The notes under the pieces are model-generated. The model was not told the DNA's origin and ran no database searches. It saw only the letters and a list, made by a program, of their open reading frames with translations. A program made the position numbers and the translations under genes. Shown here piece by piece: positions 1 to 12,254 of a DNA stretch of 64,000 nt (its first letter is position 1; every line of letters begins with the position of its first letter). Origin of the DNA: Eutrigla gurnardus. Lineage: Eukaryota; Chordata; Actinopteri; Perciformes; Triglidae. Location of the stretch: NCBI GenBank assembly GCA_963514095.1, contig OY741284.1:6082501-6146500 (forward strand), written 5' to 3'.

Positions 1-127
1 TAGGAAATACAGCTAAACTCAAATACAAGTGTGAGATAAAGATCAACATTTCACATAACAAAAGAATATTCAAAATCGATCCAGCTGAGGCCGAGATATC
101 CTGACTTTTAATCAGGCGGAAAACACC

Positions 128-490
128 GGGTCTTAAAAGTGAAACCAGCGCTGAAGTGCCTTAAACTTCTCTTTAGTGGCCATCAGGGGGCGACTCCTTT
201 CTGATTGTATGGAAGTCTATGAGAAAATGTTCCTACTTCTTGGTACTTGGTTTATTATCTCAGGAAACACTGTAAACATGAATTTATGGTCTCAATCTCT
301 AGTTTCAACTCTTCTTTAATACAACATGAAGTTCATTTGGTAAATGATGGTTCATTTAGAGTTAGGATGATAGGATTAGGATGATAGCTACCTTGTGATT
401 GACAGATCACTACCACAGTCTGGGAGTTTTCTGTGTTCTCATCATACAACTCTGCCCCCCTCCACAGTGTGTTTTCACTTCATGAAAGAT
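128..490 (-). repeat. Dispersed repeat family A, copy 1
   Basis: The reverse complement contains GGAGTCGCCCCCTGATGGCC, AGTTTAAGGCACTTCAG, CATAGACTTCCATACAATC and TGAGATAATAAACCAAGT. The same blocks recur in the same order in the copy at 20.92-21.27 kb and in part at 4.79, 12.8 and 25.3 kb. It has no coding capacity and the transposon class is unknown to me. Confidence 0.75.
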
Positions 491-1048
491 AATTGTAACA
501 TTTTGGTCGCCTAAAAACATCTTCCAAAAGAAGCAAGATACAAGGCGCTACAACAACAGGAAGCCAAACAAAAGCAATACAAAACTAAGGTCAATACAAT
601 AAATCTAAATGAAAAGAAAATGCAATAAGCACAAAAATAAATAAATGAAAACAGTAAAAATATGAGCACTTAAAAAAGCGGACTGTAAAACTGTTTTTTT
701 AAGAGTGATGTAAAAGAGAAGAAAAAAATGGTCACAAACCAAATCTCCAAATCCAGCTGGTTTTTCATTGTGTAATTGTTGTCGAAGTGTTACATGCAGA
801 CTTTATGTTGTCTGTTTAGGAGACACACACAGAGACATCTGCCGTACATTACCACCACTTACAAGTGTAACATGGCATGGCGGCCCCTATAGACTCACAC
901 TCTCTTTCTGCAGCTATTGTTGTGCGTGTCGGGGCGGTGAGGTGGATTAATGCTTCCTTGTTGTGGAGGTTTTTTTTTTTTTTTTTTTTACCCTGGCAAC
1001 GTTTTTGAGCCTATAACCACTTCATTTCTTCCCTACCCTGTCATACTG

Positions 1049-1049
<1 letters not shown>

Positions 1050-1081
<32 letters not shown>
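1050..1081. repeat. (CA)n microsatellite
   Basis: About 32 nt of CA. A (TG)n tract of about 22 nt follows at 1321-1342 in the opposite sense. Confidence 0.97.
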
Positions 1082-1085
<4 letters not shown>

Positions 1086-2329
1086 GCGGCCCAACCCCAG
1101 CACCCTGCAGGCCTACCTCTGGGGCCCGAGTGTGATGAGCTGCACCCATCCCTGCTGCCTGTACTCTCAATCTCTATCTCGACCCCAGCAGAAAGCCAGG
1201 GAAATTACGCGCCTTTTCCTGGAATGTGATTAGATTCCTGATGTTGGCAGCCACACATCTCTGTTTTTTAATTGGGTTCCGAGGCGCGACGAGATTAGCC
1301 TCGTGACATCATTGACGGTCTGTGTGTGTGTGTGTGTGTGTGGGGAGGTTGGTGGTAGCTGCTGATAAGAGATGGTAAGGGGGTGTCGGGGGGGGTTGTG
1401 GGTGAATCCCCAACTCCCCAATGGATGACGCTTATTTATAAGCATTACTAACAATCTCTGAGTGTTATTTTCCTCTACATATGTGTCTATGAGCACACAC
1501 GTAGACGTACATATGCATGGAGAGGCATTTGTTTGCTTTTGTGTTTCTAAGATCGCCACGTTAAAGTGTGTTAAACATTCATGCAGCATTCGTCACATCT
1601 CTTTAGTGTCAATCTGAGTACAATCCAACAAACGTGTGCAAACACTATCTGCAATCATAAATCATGTCCATCTGTAATATTCAATAAATCAATAGTTTCC
1701 GGAATCCAGATCCAGTTTCTAGCTGTATAATGTTATTTTATATATCCAGATTGTGTTTGGCCTCATGAAAGCTGATGGTGTCCTTCAGTAGAATCCCTCC
1801 ACTACTACAGGATGAGCTACATTATGTTGACTGTTTTTTTCCTGGTTACATTTGACTTCTCAATCAAACTTTAATTGACATACAGGCAAACAGTTCCAAA
1901 TGCATTTGGTCTTCAGCTGAAGGACTTCCTGAACTTTGAGCCAATCAGAAGCGGGTAAACTACTTTGCTCGTGGACCCATGGGAAGAGATTGTCATTGTT
2001 GCTGATTGGTAATGATTTACAGAATGGTACAAACTTTATATACATGTATAACTTGGACAAAACTTCAACGTCTCTGTGTTTTTTAGGGTAAGTTTATATA
2101 TTATGAGATTTATTCGATTTTAAAGGCCGGGCATGTGGTACCTTCCACAGGTGCCGTGACCACCTGGACCAAACTACTGCCTGAAACTTTCACACACAGC
2201 GAGCTCTGAAGGTCATGGACAGTGTGAGTGGGGATGGGAGGTGGGGGCGGGAAGGGTTGTGGGCGTAAAGGTCTCCCACTCCTCGCCTCCTAACCCCTCC
2301 CCCCATTAGCTCGCATCCCCTCCTCCTCG

Positions 2330-2545
2330 GGCCGGAGAACAATCAGCCTGGCGTCTGATACTTCCTGCCCGGCAATAATTACCCCACCTAATTAAAACTT
2401 AATTGCTGGCCTCTCCGACCGCCATCTTAAATGAGCAATGGGAGCCGGGGCGGGGGCGTAAGCCTGCTGGGATGTTTGTGTGGACGGCAAATTGGTTTAT
2501 CCCTATCAGATTCCTCAGTCCCTGGCCCCGCGCACGCTACCGCAC
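2330..2545. promoter_or_regulatory. Candidate conserved non-coding element
   Basis: Unique sequence with clustered homeodomain-like cores (CAATAATTACC, CTAATTAAAACTTAATTG) followed by GGTTTATCCCTATCAGATTC. It is judged by appearance only. Confidence 0.28.
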
Positions 2546-2859
2546 CGCTCCACTGCCCAGAAACAGAAAGAAAGGGAGAAGGCTTAATGTGATGGGGGCC
2601 AGACAAGGCCTAATGAGATATACTTTTTTTTTTCCTCTCCCTCCTTGCTTCTTTAAAGCACACTTTCATTCATAGTTTCGATTAGTTGGCTTAAAGGAGC
2701 GGGCCGAGGCCTGTCTGGGCAGGTTTTGTGCGGAGTGATGAAAAGTTTTGCCTCATGAGAAGAGAAAGGCTTGAGAAGGGGGGGGGGGGGGGGTAGAAAG
2801 GGGGAGATAAGGAAGTTAGGATTCATGGCCCCACTGCAAAAATCATCAGGGGTAAATGA

Positions 2860-2960
2860 AAGAGGAAATGCTGCGTTAATCGCTATGGATTCTCATAATT
2901 GTTACGATTAAATTTCATAATTGACTAATGGCCAGCTGCGGCTTACATTACACGCAGGAT
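2860..2960. promoter_or_regulatory. Candidate conserved non-coding element
   Basis: GTTAATCGCTATGG, CATAATTGTTACGATTAAA and CATAATTGACTAATGGCC give a dense run of TAAT/ATTA cores between purine-rich low-complexity blocks. Confidence 0.28.
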
Positions 2961-4164
2961 AAATACATCACATTAAACATGCAAGCTGAGAGGAGATGAG
3001 TCGAGATGGATGGAGAGATAGGGCAGGATGGACTGATGGATGGATGGATGGACGTGCACTCCCGGCTGCAGCCGTGAAAGTCTCCCGAATGAAGAGCTGG
3101 AGGGAGCTCGGCAGGACATGAGTGAGAGCAACAAAGGTAGAAAAGGTGTGGGATGGGGTGATGGAGAGGAGAGGGAAAAAATTGGTGTGGCGATAGAGGG
3201 AGTGATGAAAAGGTGGAGAGAGAAAAAGATGGAGGGGAGCTGGATTCATGGCCTCCGGGTGGTATTAGGCCGGGTGCCAGGGTGTGTGTTTTTCCATGTG
3301 TGCGCTCCCTCTCCTCCACACTCCCCTCCCTTCCTATGAACTCCCATTTCCCTAAACCCCGTGTCTCGCTCTCGCCATCCTTCACTCTTGAACTCTCCCC
3401 GCTTTTTTGCCTCCCCCCTTTTTTTTTCTTCATCTCCATTCCAGGGAAACAAGCGAAAGGCAGTTGTGATGAGCAGATAGCGAATGAGGGAGGGGGGGGG
3501 GGGGGGGGGGACGGGAAGGAGAGAGGGCTGGTGGAGGTGTGGAGGGCGAGGGAAAGTTGGAGGGTGATTAGAGAGAGATGACAGGTGACATCCATAAAGG
3601 GATTACGGAGCGGGCCTCAAAGACAGGGCCCTAATCCTGGCTTTGTACAGGCACAGATAAACAGCTCCACTGATGGCTTGCTCTCTTAAAAAGTGAACAT
3701 GAGCTACACAAATAACTTCCTAATTCCCCCTTTGTAGAAGTGAGTGCACGCTACAACACAAATAAGTTCCCTAATTCTTCCTTTGTACAAGTGAGCCCAA
3801 GAAGCACAAAATAACTTGCTCTCGAGGTGTTTGTGAACAGGATGCTCTATAAGAGGCGAGAGAGAGCGTGGCTGTTTGTGTGTTTACGAGGCATGTTGTT
3901 GGGACTTTTGACAGTTTTACACACTTGTATTCAGCAGAAATGCTTAGAAATGAGATGAGAAAGTGGGAATGTACTTAGTTTCTAGCTTTTAACGCATTCA
4001 GCAAAACACACACACACACACACACACACACCACACACTCACAGTTGTCAGTTTGTGGTCTAATTAAGCGTTACATGAAAGACAGAGAGGCAGTCTAACA
4101 CGCACACGTATACACCGCACACACCTGTGCTGCACAGACAGGAAAGACCACCAACTGAAGTCTG

Positions 4165-4167
<3 letters not shown>

Positions 4168-4259
<92 letters not shown>
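4168..4259. repeat. (TG)46 microsatellite
   Basis: Uninterrupted TG dinucleotides of about 92 nt. A separate (CA)n tract lies at 4006-4030. Confidence 0.99.
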
Positions 4260-4261
<2 letters not shown>

Positions 4262-4789
4262 AGCTCAGCGGACTGTCGATATGTTTGCACGGCCTCTTTT
4301 TAACCAACAATCCCAAGACGGGGCTGAGTTTTCCCCATTAAGCTTCCTGTCACAAACTGCACTCTTAGGTGAGAGGGGTGACATCTGTTGCTGCAAATAA
4401 TTCTGCTTTGTTACAATAACAAAAAACAGGTTTTTCTTGATGTGATACAGAAAACATTTGGGCTTGAAATGTTATTAAAGGGGACATTTAATTTTTGCAG
4501 AGAGAGACGAGAGAAGCAGCTGTTGTCCATCTCACAAAAAATATCACAATATGGGAAGCAGCATGTAGTTTTCTCTCTGTTTTTCATGCGTCAAATGAGC
4601 ATTGCAGCCTCATTTTAATCATTAGCAGCCCATTAAATGTCCATTATCTGTGGTTATCACAACCATCTTGATGCTTCAGACAGGCCCAGTGGCGCCGACC
4701 CCGAGCTGTGAAAGTGAAACTGTCAGTTTTCAGATGTGTGGTTAACGTTGTAAATTGAAACAAAAGTTGGATTATGGCATCTAGACTGC

Positions 4790-5047
4790 TTATAATTGGA
4801 CATAGTCACCGTGACGTCACTCATTGGTTGGTGGACTACGGTTTTGAATACTTGCCGCCATCTTGGATTTTGCAGTCAGTAGAGAATGTTACAGTGAACG
4901 TTCACAAACCGGAACCCCAATGTGAAAGGGTTAAAGTTATAATCTCATGTTTGCAATGTTTATTAAAATTAGGGTCATTGCCCCCTGATGGCCATTAGAG
5001 GGGATGCAAGTTTGAGGCACTTCAGCCTTAGCTTCACTTTTCAGAAC
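4790..5047 (+). repeat. Dispersed repeat family A, copy 2
   Basis: This copy begins GGACATAGTCACCGTGACGT, continues through TTGGTTGGTGGAC and CGCCATCTTGGATTTTG, and ends CTTCACTTTTCAGAACCGG. Compared with the copy at 20.9 kb it lacks part of the middle. Confidence 0.75.
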
Positions 5048-5430
5048 CGGATGTAGTCCTGTGTTTATTTGACCCATCCATCCAACCAGGCTTCTGCTCT
5101 ATACTGGACTCAACCCCTTTATAAGGTGTCCTCCCTTCCTCGTGGTATAATTACTACAGCCAGGTCAGCGTTGTCTGACAACATGAATTAGGGAATCACA
5201 ATTTTATTTTTATTTTCTTCAATATATATTACAAACATGTTAACCCTTAGTTGGCACATAGGGCCGATAGCATGGCTGAGTCCTATTTAAGGACCATATG
5301 CACCGGCCCACTACAGCCGTACCTAGTTATTAGTTTTGACGCAGGTACTTCCGCGGCGGTTACTCATTCACAATCCCCGCCCCGTCTCCAATTCTAACAA
5401 CCTTACAGGCTCGGACCAATTTCAGCGAGC

Positions 5431-5534
5431 AGATAGCGTTTTGATTACAGCTATCAGACGGGCTGTGATAGCTGCGTGGCTCCCTCTGGCCTTCTCTTTC
5501 TTCCATTTAAATATGCACGCTCAAATCTCTATCT
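5431..5534. promoter_or_regulatory. Candidate GATA-motif cluster
   Basis: Four WGATAR sites lie within 104 bp: AGATAG 5431-5436, CTATCA 5451-5456 (inverse), TGATAG 5466-5471 and CTATCT 5529-5534 (inverse). The surroundings are non-repetitive and moderately GC-rich. A role as an enhancer, possibly autoregulated by GATA factors, is inference. Confidence 0.3.
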
Positions 5535-6000
5535 GCTATTTCACACTTCCCCTTTCATCACCCTCCATTACCTGGTAATGAATAGATCCTTGCTCTTTCT
5601 TCTTTCCCCCACCCCTTTCTGTTAACTTCATGCAAATTCGGCTGTGGGGTCTCCGACACATCGGCGGCGACTTTGTGAAGGAGAGAAGTGAAGGAGAGCA
5701 GACGGGAAGGTCTGGCTAATGACTTCATTTTCTCTTTCAGCGCGTCTGCGGCGGGATTCCTCCCCTTAAGCGCCGAGTCGGTGACACAGATACTATAACA
5801 TGAAACGCACGGGGCTGAAGGACGGATGACTAGATGTGTGGGATTGATGCGGAAACGGGTCAAGCATTGATCGCGCGGCTATTTTTGAAGGATTTTCTTT
5901 TGAGACGCATTGATACTGAGAGAAGTTGAGTGTGGGTGTGACCGGGGAACTGGGAGAGAAATAAGCAAACGGTGGCTACAAACGCATGGAGACGCATAGA

Positions 6001-6006
6001 CACACA

Positions 6007-6053
<47 letters not shown>
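6001..6053. repeat. (CA)n microsatellite
   Basis: About 53 nt of CA repeat with one CTCA interruption near its start. Confidence 0.98.
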
Positions 6054-6055
<2 letters not shown>

Positions 6056-7254
6056 CAGCCCCCTCTAATAATCCGCTAATCCTGTTTATCATCAGCCAGC
6101 TCTTCTTAGTGCAAGCGATACATGAGAGAAATCACACTCACAAACACACTCCAATGTGCAGAGCCGAGATACAGTATAAATACACACATCTCTATTTCTT
6201 GATTTCTTCCTCAATCTTCCACTCCGTTTTCATTTTATTTATTTATTTCTTTGCCACATTCCTCGACGCTCTGTTATGCATCAGCTATGCAGTTACACAT
6301 CACAATCCCACATCAATGGCCAGCCTCTCAGAAATAGGAGCGTTTGCTTCTTGCTTCTCTGTCTGAAGAGTTTTACTAAGCTGTGGAGAGCTCGCTTCTT
6401 CACCCCCCTCCCTCCCCCTCACTGCTTTTTAACTCCACATACACATATGCACGTTCAAAATGTTGATACTTTCTTGTGGGACATTGCAAGTCTTAAACTT
6501 TTTCTCCCTCGCGAAAGAAAAAGCACATTTTCTACCACATCCCAGTCTGAAAATAGGAATATAAGGCATAATCACAGATGATCCAGCCTTGGCTACCTAA
6601 GAAGGCAATAAATCTATATTTTCACATTTCTCTTGTAGGAGGTTGATTCTAGTAAGGGCTAAGTAAGTTGTAAATATTGGCATAATCGCTGTTTCTCATT
6701 TCATAAAGTAATCTGCGGCGCTTAAGGGGTCATTGGAGGAATTGCTATTTGGCTGTTAAGAAGCGCGGAGCAGGTTTACTCAAGCCTAGTATTGTGTAAC
6801 TCCTGCATGGCATATCTGTGAAGGGAGAGGAGGGGAGACGCCTGGCTTTCACAAAGGCAAAAAAAAGTAGCTCATGATTCTGTTATGACGGCGGCTCTCT
6901 GCGAGTTTCAGCTTCGTGACCCGCAGACCTTTAGAGAAGCGCCAGCAGAGGGGTTTTTGGTGTGACACCTGAAACAAAATACCATGTCAGATTTCTGAGT
7001 CCAAAACGCTAAGCCAGTGGTTGTCTGTGTTCAATGACGCGTGGCAAAGTGAGGGGAAAGTTTCCAGGAGCTAATAACAGCATGCAGGCTGCTTGCACAT
7101 GAAGTCCCAAAAAGTGTTGGAAATAGATTCAAATTTAATCCATAAAAAGTTTGTAAATCACACAAAAGCGTGGGGAGATTTGAACTTAATTCCCTGTTAT
7201 TAACACTTTTGAACACTTGACTTTGTCATGATGAATAATTACCTACAGATTTAC

Positions 7255-7495
7255 AACAGTCATGCTAGCAGCTGTGTGAGACTGTGCGATGGCGCCTTGA
7301 GCTTAATGCTAACATCGGCAAGCTCACATGCTTATAGTGACCATGTTTACTAGATAAAAAGTTCTCCATGCCAACCATCTCATGTTAGCATGCTAACATT
7401 TGCTAATGTGCAACAAACACAGAGTACAGCTGAGACTGATGGGAATGTAATGTTTGTCTGGACTTGGATGTGAATCAAAGTATTGGAAACGTAAC
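7255..7495 (-). repeat. Dispersed repeat family C, copy 1
   Basis: The reverse complement contains CATGTTTGGATATTC-free text rich in GTTAGCATGCTAACATG, TGCCGATGTTAGCATTAAGC and CAGTCTCAGCTGTACTCTG. It matches 46.1 kb in block order. This resembles a very common percomorph interspersed repeat of unknown class with the word GTTAGCATGCTAAC. Confidence 0.55.
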
Positions 7496-9831
7496 ATTTT
7501 ACGGCAAACGTGCGAGGTCCGTTTGCAGGATCGGAGAGAAATGTTCTCCTACAGAAGCCCAGGACGGACAAACTAAACCCATGCTCTCGAGATGACTTTA
7601 CCTGAAAGCCTCCGTAATGTTTCCGACATGTTTGGAAAACGAAGTTAGCGAAGTCAGTCGGCACACTGGTCGCTTAAGGGATATCCAAACTTACGATTTA
7701 TCCCGAAGGCAACGTGTCGGTATCGTATTTAATGGCAATCCGTCCAATAGTTGTTGAACTCAACATTTGGAATGTCAACCTCAAGGTGGCGCTTGTGTAT
7801 CATGCTGGAGGTCGATTCAGTAGGATTCATCCTCTGGTGACCAGGAGTGTTGACTAACAGTTGGTGAGACTGACAGCCGACAGTCAGACATTGAACTCAA
7901 GTCACACAGCTGTACACAGAGAAATATGAAAGAGTCTGAGTCCTGACTGAGTCATCTAGTCCCTGTCAGATCCTCCACCATTCAAACATCTGCACTCGGC
8001 TCCTCCTCCCTAATTAATGTGAGTGATGCCTTGGCAGCAGGTGAGCTGTTTAGCCACTTATCTGTCGCCACCCTCACCACCTACCTCATGACAAATTACA
8101 TCCACACCGTGACCAGATAGATGGAGGCGCTGATAGGAAGATGAACGCCATCGGAGTTTACTCAGCTTCTTCTTTTTTGGTGTAATGTGTTTTCTCTTAA
8201 AAGTGTGACACTTTGATGTCAGTCCGAGCGGGCTCAGAGGCCACGAAGGCCTCGTCTGGTCACTCAGGGCTACCTTCACACACCGGGGGGCCGTTCCATT
8301 TCCTGAGTCCAGGAAGCCCACTTTTGAGGAAGCTCCGCGGGTTCGATTTCTCTCATTTCCTCCTCTGACACCGTTCCTGGTTGGAGTGCAGGAATGCAGG
8401 CGGGGAAGCAACTCGGCGGCGTCCTGTGGACTTTTCTCCACTCCGAAGAAAATAAGACATCAGCCCTGCGGCCGTGCGATTGATTCATTTATTACGGCCG
8501 GAATCTTGAGGTGAGACTCTCACAATCAGCACGTGTACTCAGTCGCAATTATGCTTCTCAGCTACTTCCAAACTTTAATAAGTGAAAAAAGAGAAGGCAA
8601 TAAGGTGTTAAATACAGCACATGGACCATCTAAGCTGACATAACCCTATTATATATACACACACACACACACACACACAAACACATACACATTCTCGGAC
8701 ACACACATGCACACACACAGTAATTTCCTCAGATGGCCTGTAATCTTGCAGGCCTCCATCTCGGCGGCTTAGCCCAGTGGACTGGGGCAGCCGCTGCCAG
8801 CTTTCTACCCGGGGCGGGGGTCCTGGAGGGGGGGCACAGGGGAGCCGCGGGGCCTGGAGGAGCCCCACATGGATTGTATTTGGGAGCCTGAGGCATGAAA
8901 TGGAATAGGTTTAATCTGTTATCACCTGCAGGGGAGCGTCGGGGCCAGCCACTGACAGATATAGCGGTGGTGGTGGTGGTGGCGGGGGGATGGTTCGGAT
9001 GGGAGGGGGGTCGCAGCAGCTCGGTCCCCACCGGTAAATGAAATATCAGCCACTACAGACGGAGAGTGATATTAGTTTAATTTCTCTGAAGCTCACCTCC
9101 TCTGCCTCCCTCCCCCTCACCTCCCCTCCCCCCCACACTCAAGATCCAACAGTCGACCTCAAGATTCTGTTCCACAAACCACATTAACGCTGGACATGTG
9201 TGTCAGCTCGTCCCTGAAAACCCCCACTCATACATAAATATCTACTACTTTGTAATTTCATCTTTTCTTTGATTTTTATGACGAGGCTCGGATGACAAGA
9301 TTGACGGCCCTCTCCCAGTAGAAGGACTGGAAACACGGGACGAGGGGTGAGGAAGTGGAGATGCACCAATCGCAATGTTCTTGGATGATGCAGATTATTT
9401 TCAAGGGATTCCGGTTTTCTTTCGAAGAACTATAATTCAAAGCAAAAACTCCAAACTTTTTGTTTTCAACCGTCCCAAAGTCAGTGTAAACCAGCCAAAT
9501 GCTACCTAAGTCTTATTTGTATGGAAAAAAAAAACACAATTAGTAAATCAATGATTTTATTTCTAATATCTTTCCAACAACTAGAATGGTGAAGTTCTGC
9601 GGGTTCGATTGGTGCGTTTAGCTGTAACACTCGGCACATGTGTGTAAATGAAATATGAAACCGATCAGGCAGCCGATTGATCTGTAATCACAAGTAGATA
9701 TAGCTTAATTTAAAGTGCTCACAAAGGTAAACCACTGGCACCATATTTCAATATTTCAGTTTTGAGCATCCTGTTGCAACCAGTTAAGAATCAGCAGAGA
9801 AAACGTTTAAAGCAGGAATCCCAGCGGGCCA

Positions 9832-10175
9832 TGTAGCACCCATATAACGCCTGAAAATGCAAGAAAAATTTGGAATTTCTTTTTTGGAAAAATCAGGACT
9901 GATATTGTAATAACATTTTTAGTGATAATGTCATACCATATTACATTATTGGGAATTCATTTCAGGAGGGTCTTTTTTTTCAAAACTTATAAATGTAATA
10001 CTTGACATATAATAAATTCCCAATAATGTAATAAGGTATGACATTATCATTAAAAATGTTATTACAATATCAGTCAGCATATTTTATTGCATTATTGGGT
10101 TTAATTACATTTTCGATTGGGTAAAGTGCATATTTTCTTACATTTTCAGGAATGATTACATTATAGGGTGCTACA
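9832..10175. mobile_element. Foldback (palindromic) MITE
   Basis: The outer ends are perfect inverted copies: TGTAGCACC at 9832-9840 and GGTGCTACA at 10167-10175. An inner arm of 61 nt (9897-9957) is matched in inverted orientation by 10015-10075 with only two mismatches, leaving a 57-nt loop. There is no coding capacity. A clear target-site duplication was not identified. The class is unknown. Confidence 0.8.
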
Positions 10176-12254
10176 GGCCTACGTTTAGATTTATTAAAAT
10201 TCATTCACTGATCTGCTCACCCAGGTTTGAGAAAAACACGATTAACTTGTAGTAGTTTGACTCTCTAGTTTTGACATCTCAACCACAACTTCCTGTGGAG
10301 GAGAGAGAGAGAGAGAGAGAGGTCTGGTGTGACGCTTAGGGGGGCGTCGTAGAGGTTGAAGGGAGGCAGCGGGTTTTTTTAGTTTTTGTTTTTTGAAAAA
10401 CTGCTTGAAGTGGCTCACCGTCTCTGCTACTGTACTGAGAGGAAGGCTAGGAGTGGGTGAAGGTGAGGAGGTAGAAATCGGCAACCCGGGGGAGGGAGAC
10501 AACGTTGGGAAACTGTGGCATAATCACTGTTTGTAGCAGAAGAAGCTTCGACTTCCATCAGGTGAGCCTGTGTGAGTCTCAGCCTGCAGCTCTTTGGGAT
10601 ACGCCACATACTTGACTCTATTTTCTCCTCCACCAGACAATAAACCACATCCCCTTTTAATAACGTATTCAGGCGTTTCCTGCGTCACATCTCTGTAGGA
10701 GGAGTGGAGTTGTAGGCTGTTTGTTTGTTATGGTAAGAATGTATGCAGCCTGGCAGAATGTACCCCTGGAAGTGGCGTATTCACTTCTTTTTTTCTTCTC
10801 TTTTTTGCGAGGCAAGTCATTTTCGCTTTAAGCTGACATCGCTCTAAAAATAGGTGTGGTTGGGAGGTTGATATTCTCACCCACTCATATTTACAAACTA
10901 CTCCTTACCCACACACACACACACACACAGTATATTCACTGACTGTGCTCCACTTTGCCGACAGCCCACGCCGACACAAACAGATGTGCTACGCCAGACA
11001 GAAAATATTCCATTTCACACATTTTTCGCTCGGGTTTATTGTTGCCTACTATCACCTTTTAAAGGTTCATGACACCAAAAAAAAAAACAGTCACTCTAAT
11101 ACAAAATACATTCCACTGCAGCTTGCTCCAAAGAGTGATACAAAAAAACACACCTCATCCCTGCCGACGTGCCTGTCAGTAGCAGAAGAGGAAGCAGTGG
11201 TCAACCAGTGTTTGGCAGGTGTGAATAACACACACACACACACACACACATGCACCACTACAGCTCACACGGAAGCAGGAAACAGGCACCCCAACACCCG
11301 GCTACGTCGTCACATGGCGGAGCAGCAGAGCTAACGGGGCGACTTTCGCTTGCATCACCGCGTCGCTATGCGGCAACGCCACAGCGGGGTCACTGTTTTG
11401 ATTGCAATCAAGCGTCCCCGGACGACTATCACGAGCGGCTAATTGCAGGATTAGGTGATCAAACGAGGCTCCTCCGACACCAGCGCCAATCTCGCTTGCG
11501 TATTTTGGCACGTGGACCCGTCGGCCTCGCCGAGCGGAGCGCAAGCAGCTGCACGTTCTGGGGGGAAAAGATGAAAAATATGATCAACTCCAACGCCAGT
11601 TCCACTGAAATTCCCCCTCGTGTTAACTGTTTATTTTTGTTAGCGCAGGAATTCTGTCTCCAGGTCGAGAAGTTATTTGTCACCCGCCGGCGATGACACG
11701 GGAGTGACACGTCTTGCTCAACGGCTGTCTGATGCATTGTAAATGAACCACGGGTGGAGGAGTGAGGAGGACAGGCAATGAGGACATCGGTGGGAGGGGG
11801 GGTCGGCCTTACTGTATGACATACTGCATACTGGGTAAACGGGGGACTAGTGTTACAGTAGCATGATGCCGTATCAACTCTCACGCTATCTCGGTGCAGA
11901 TCGCATGATGAGGAAACCCCGAGCAGGAACAACAAGATTAGTCAGTAATCAGATGTGATGCGATACTCGGTACACTTCAGTGAGGAGCCAGAATGCAGAC
12001 GGGCTGTTTGAATAGAGGCAAGAATGTCGGAGCAGGTACGGACTGTGGCATGCAGCCTTACCAAGAGATCCGCCTCTGTGGTCACACGGAGTCACGTGTT
12101 TCATACCAGGGGAGGGATATTTATGTATTTGAATACGTTAGTGTCATTTTGCTGTCAAAACCAAAGTCTGTGTTCAGCTCTGTGCCAATGAATGAATAAG
12201 ATATTTGTAGGTGACCGAAATGTTAGTTAACTTTCATGAACTGAAAAACACACG
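10176..12254. other. Intergenic DNA, no gene seen
   Basis: Contains a GA run (10297-10322), CA tracts and the candidate element at 11.4-11.5 kb. No exon-like structure was found. Confidence 0.8.
11380..11540. promoter_or_regulatory. Candidate conserved non-coding element
   Basis: Non-repetitive, CpG-containing segment with TTTTGATTGCAATCAAGCG (palindromic TTGATTGCAATCAA) and GGCTAATTGCAGGATTAGG. The open frame across it shows no protein similarity I recognise. Confidence 0.3.

Larger units (their letters stand above)
491..4167. other. Intergenic DNA, no gene seen
   Basis: Contains poly-T (970-989), CA/TG tracts, G-runs at 2778-2793 and 3492-3510, purine-rich low complexity at 3.0-3.6 kb, and the two enhancer-like patches listed. 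Open frames at 2.95-3.6 kb are low-complexity Ser/Pro/Lys/Glu text. Confidence 0.8.
5535..9831. other. Intergenic DNA, no gene seen
   Basis: Holds a CA tract, the family C copy and unique sequence. An AGATAG/TGATAG pair occurs at about 8116 and 8133. Region 8.7-9.06 kb is GC-rich and may be regulatory. Confidence 0.8.

Noticed and set aside
2948..3595. 215-codon minus-strand frame and overlapping plus-strand frames
   Set aside because: Low-complexity Ser/Pro or Lys/Glu text from a purine-rich region and G-runs. No domain and no splice support.
4060..4400. Long open frames of Cys-Val or His-Thr repeats
   Set aside because: They are translations of the (TG)n tract on both strands, not proteins. 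The same applies at 29.4-29.9, 32.1-32.5 and 59.4-59.7 kb.
8335..8350. GGGTTCGATTT, reminiscent of a tRNA T-arm
   Set aside because: No cloverleaf or A/B box pair could be built around it. Similar hits at 9.60 and 50.11 kb also fail.
11250..11935. 148- and 158-codon overlapping frames on opposite strands
   Set aside because: No protein family resemblance. The region looks more like a regulatory island of higher GC content.
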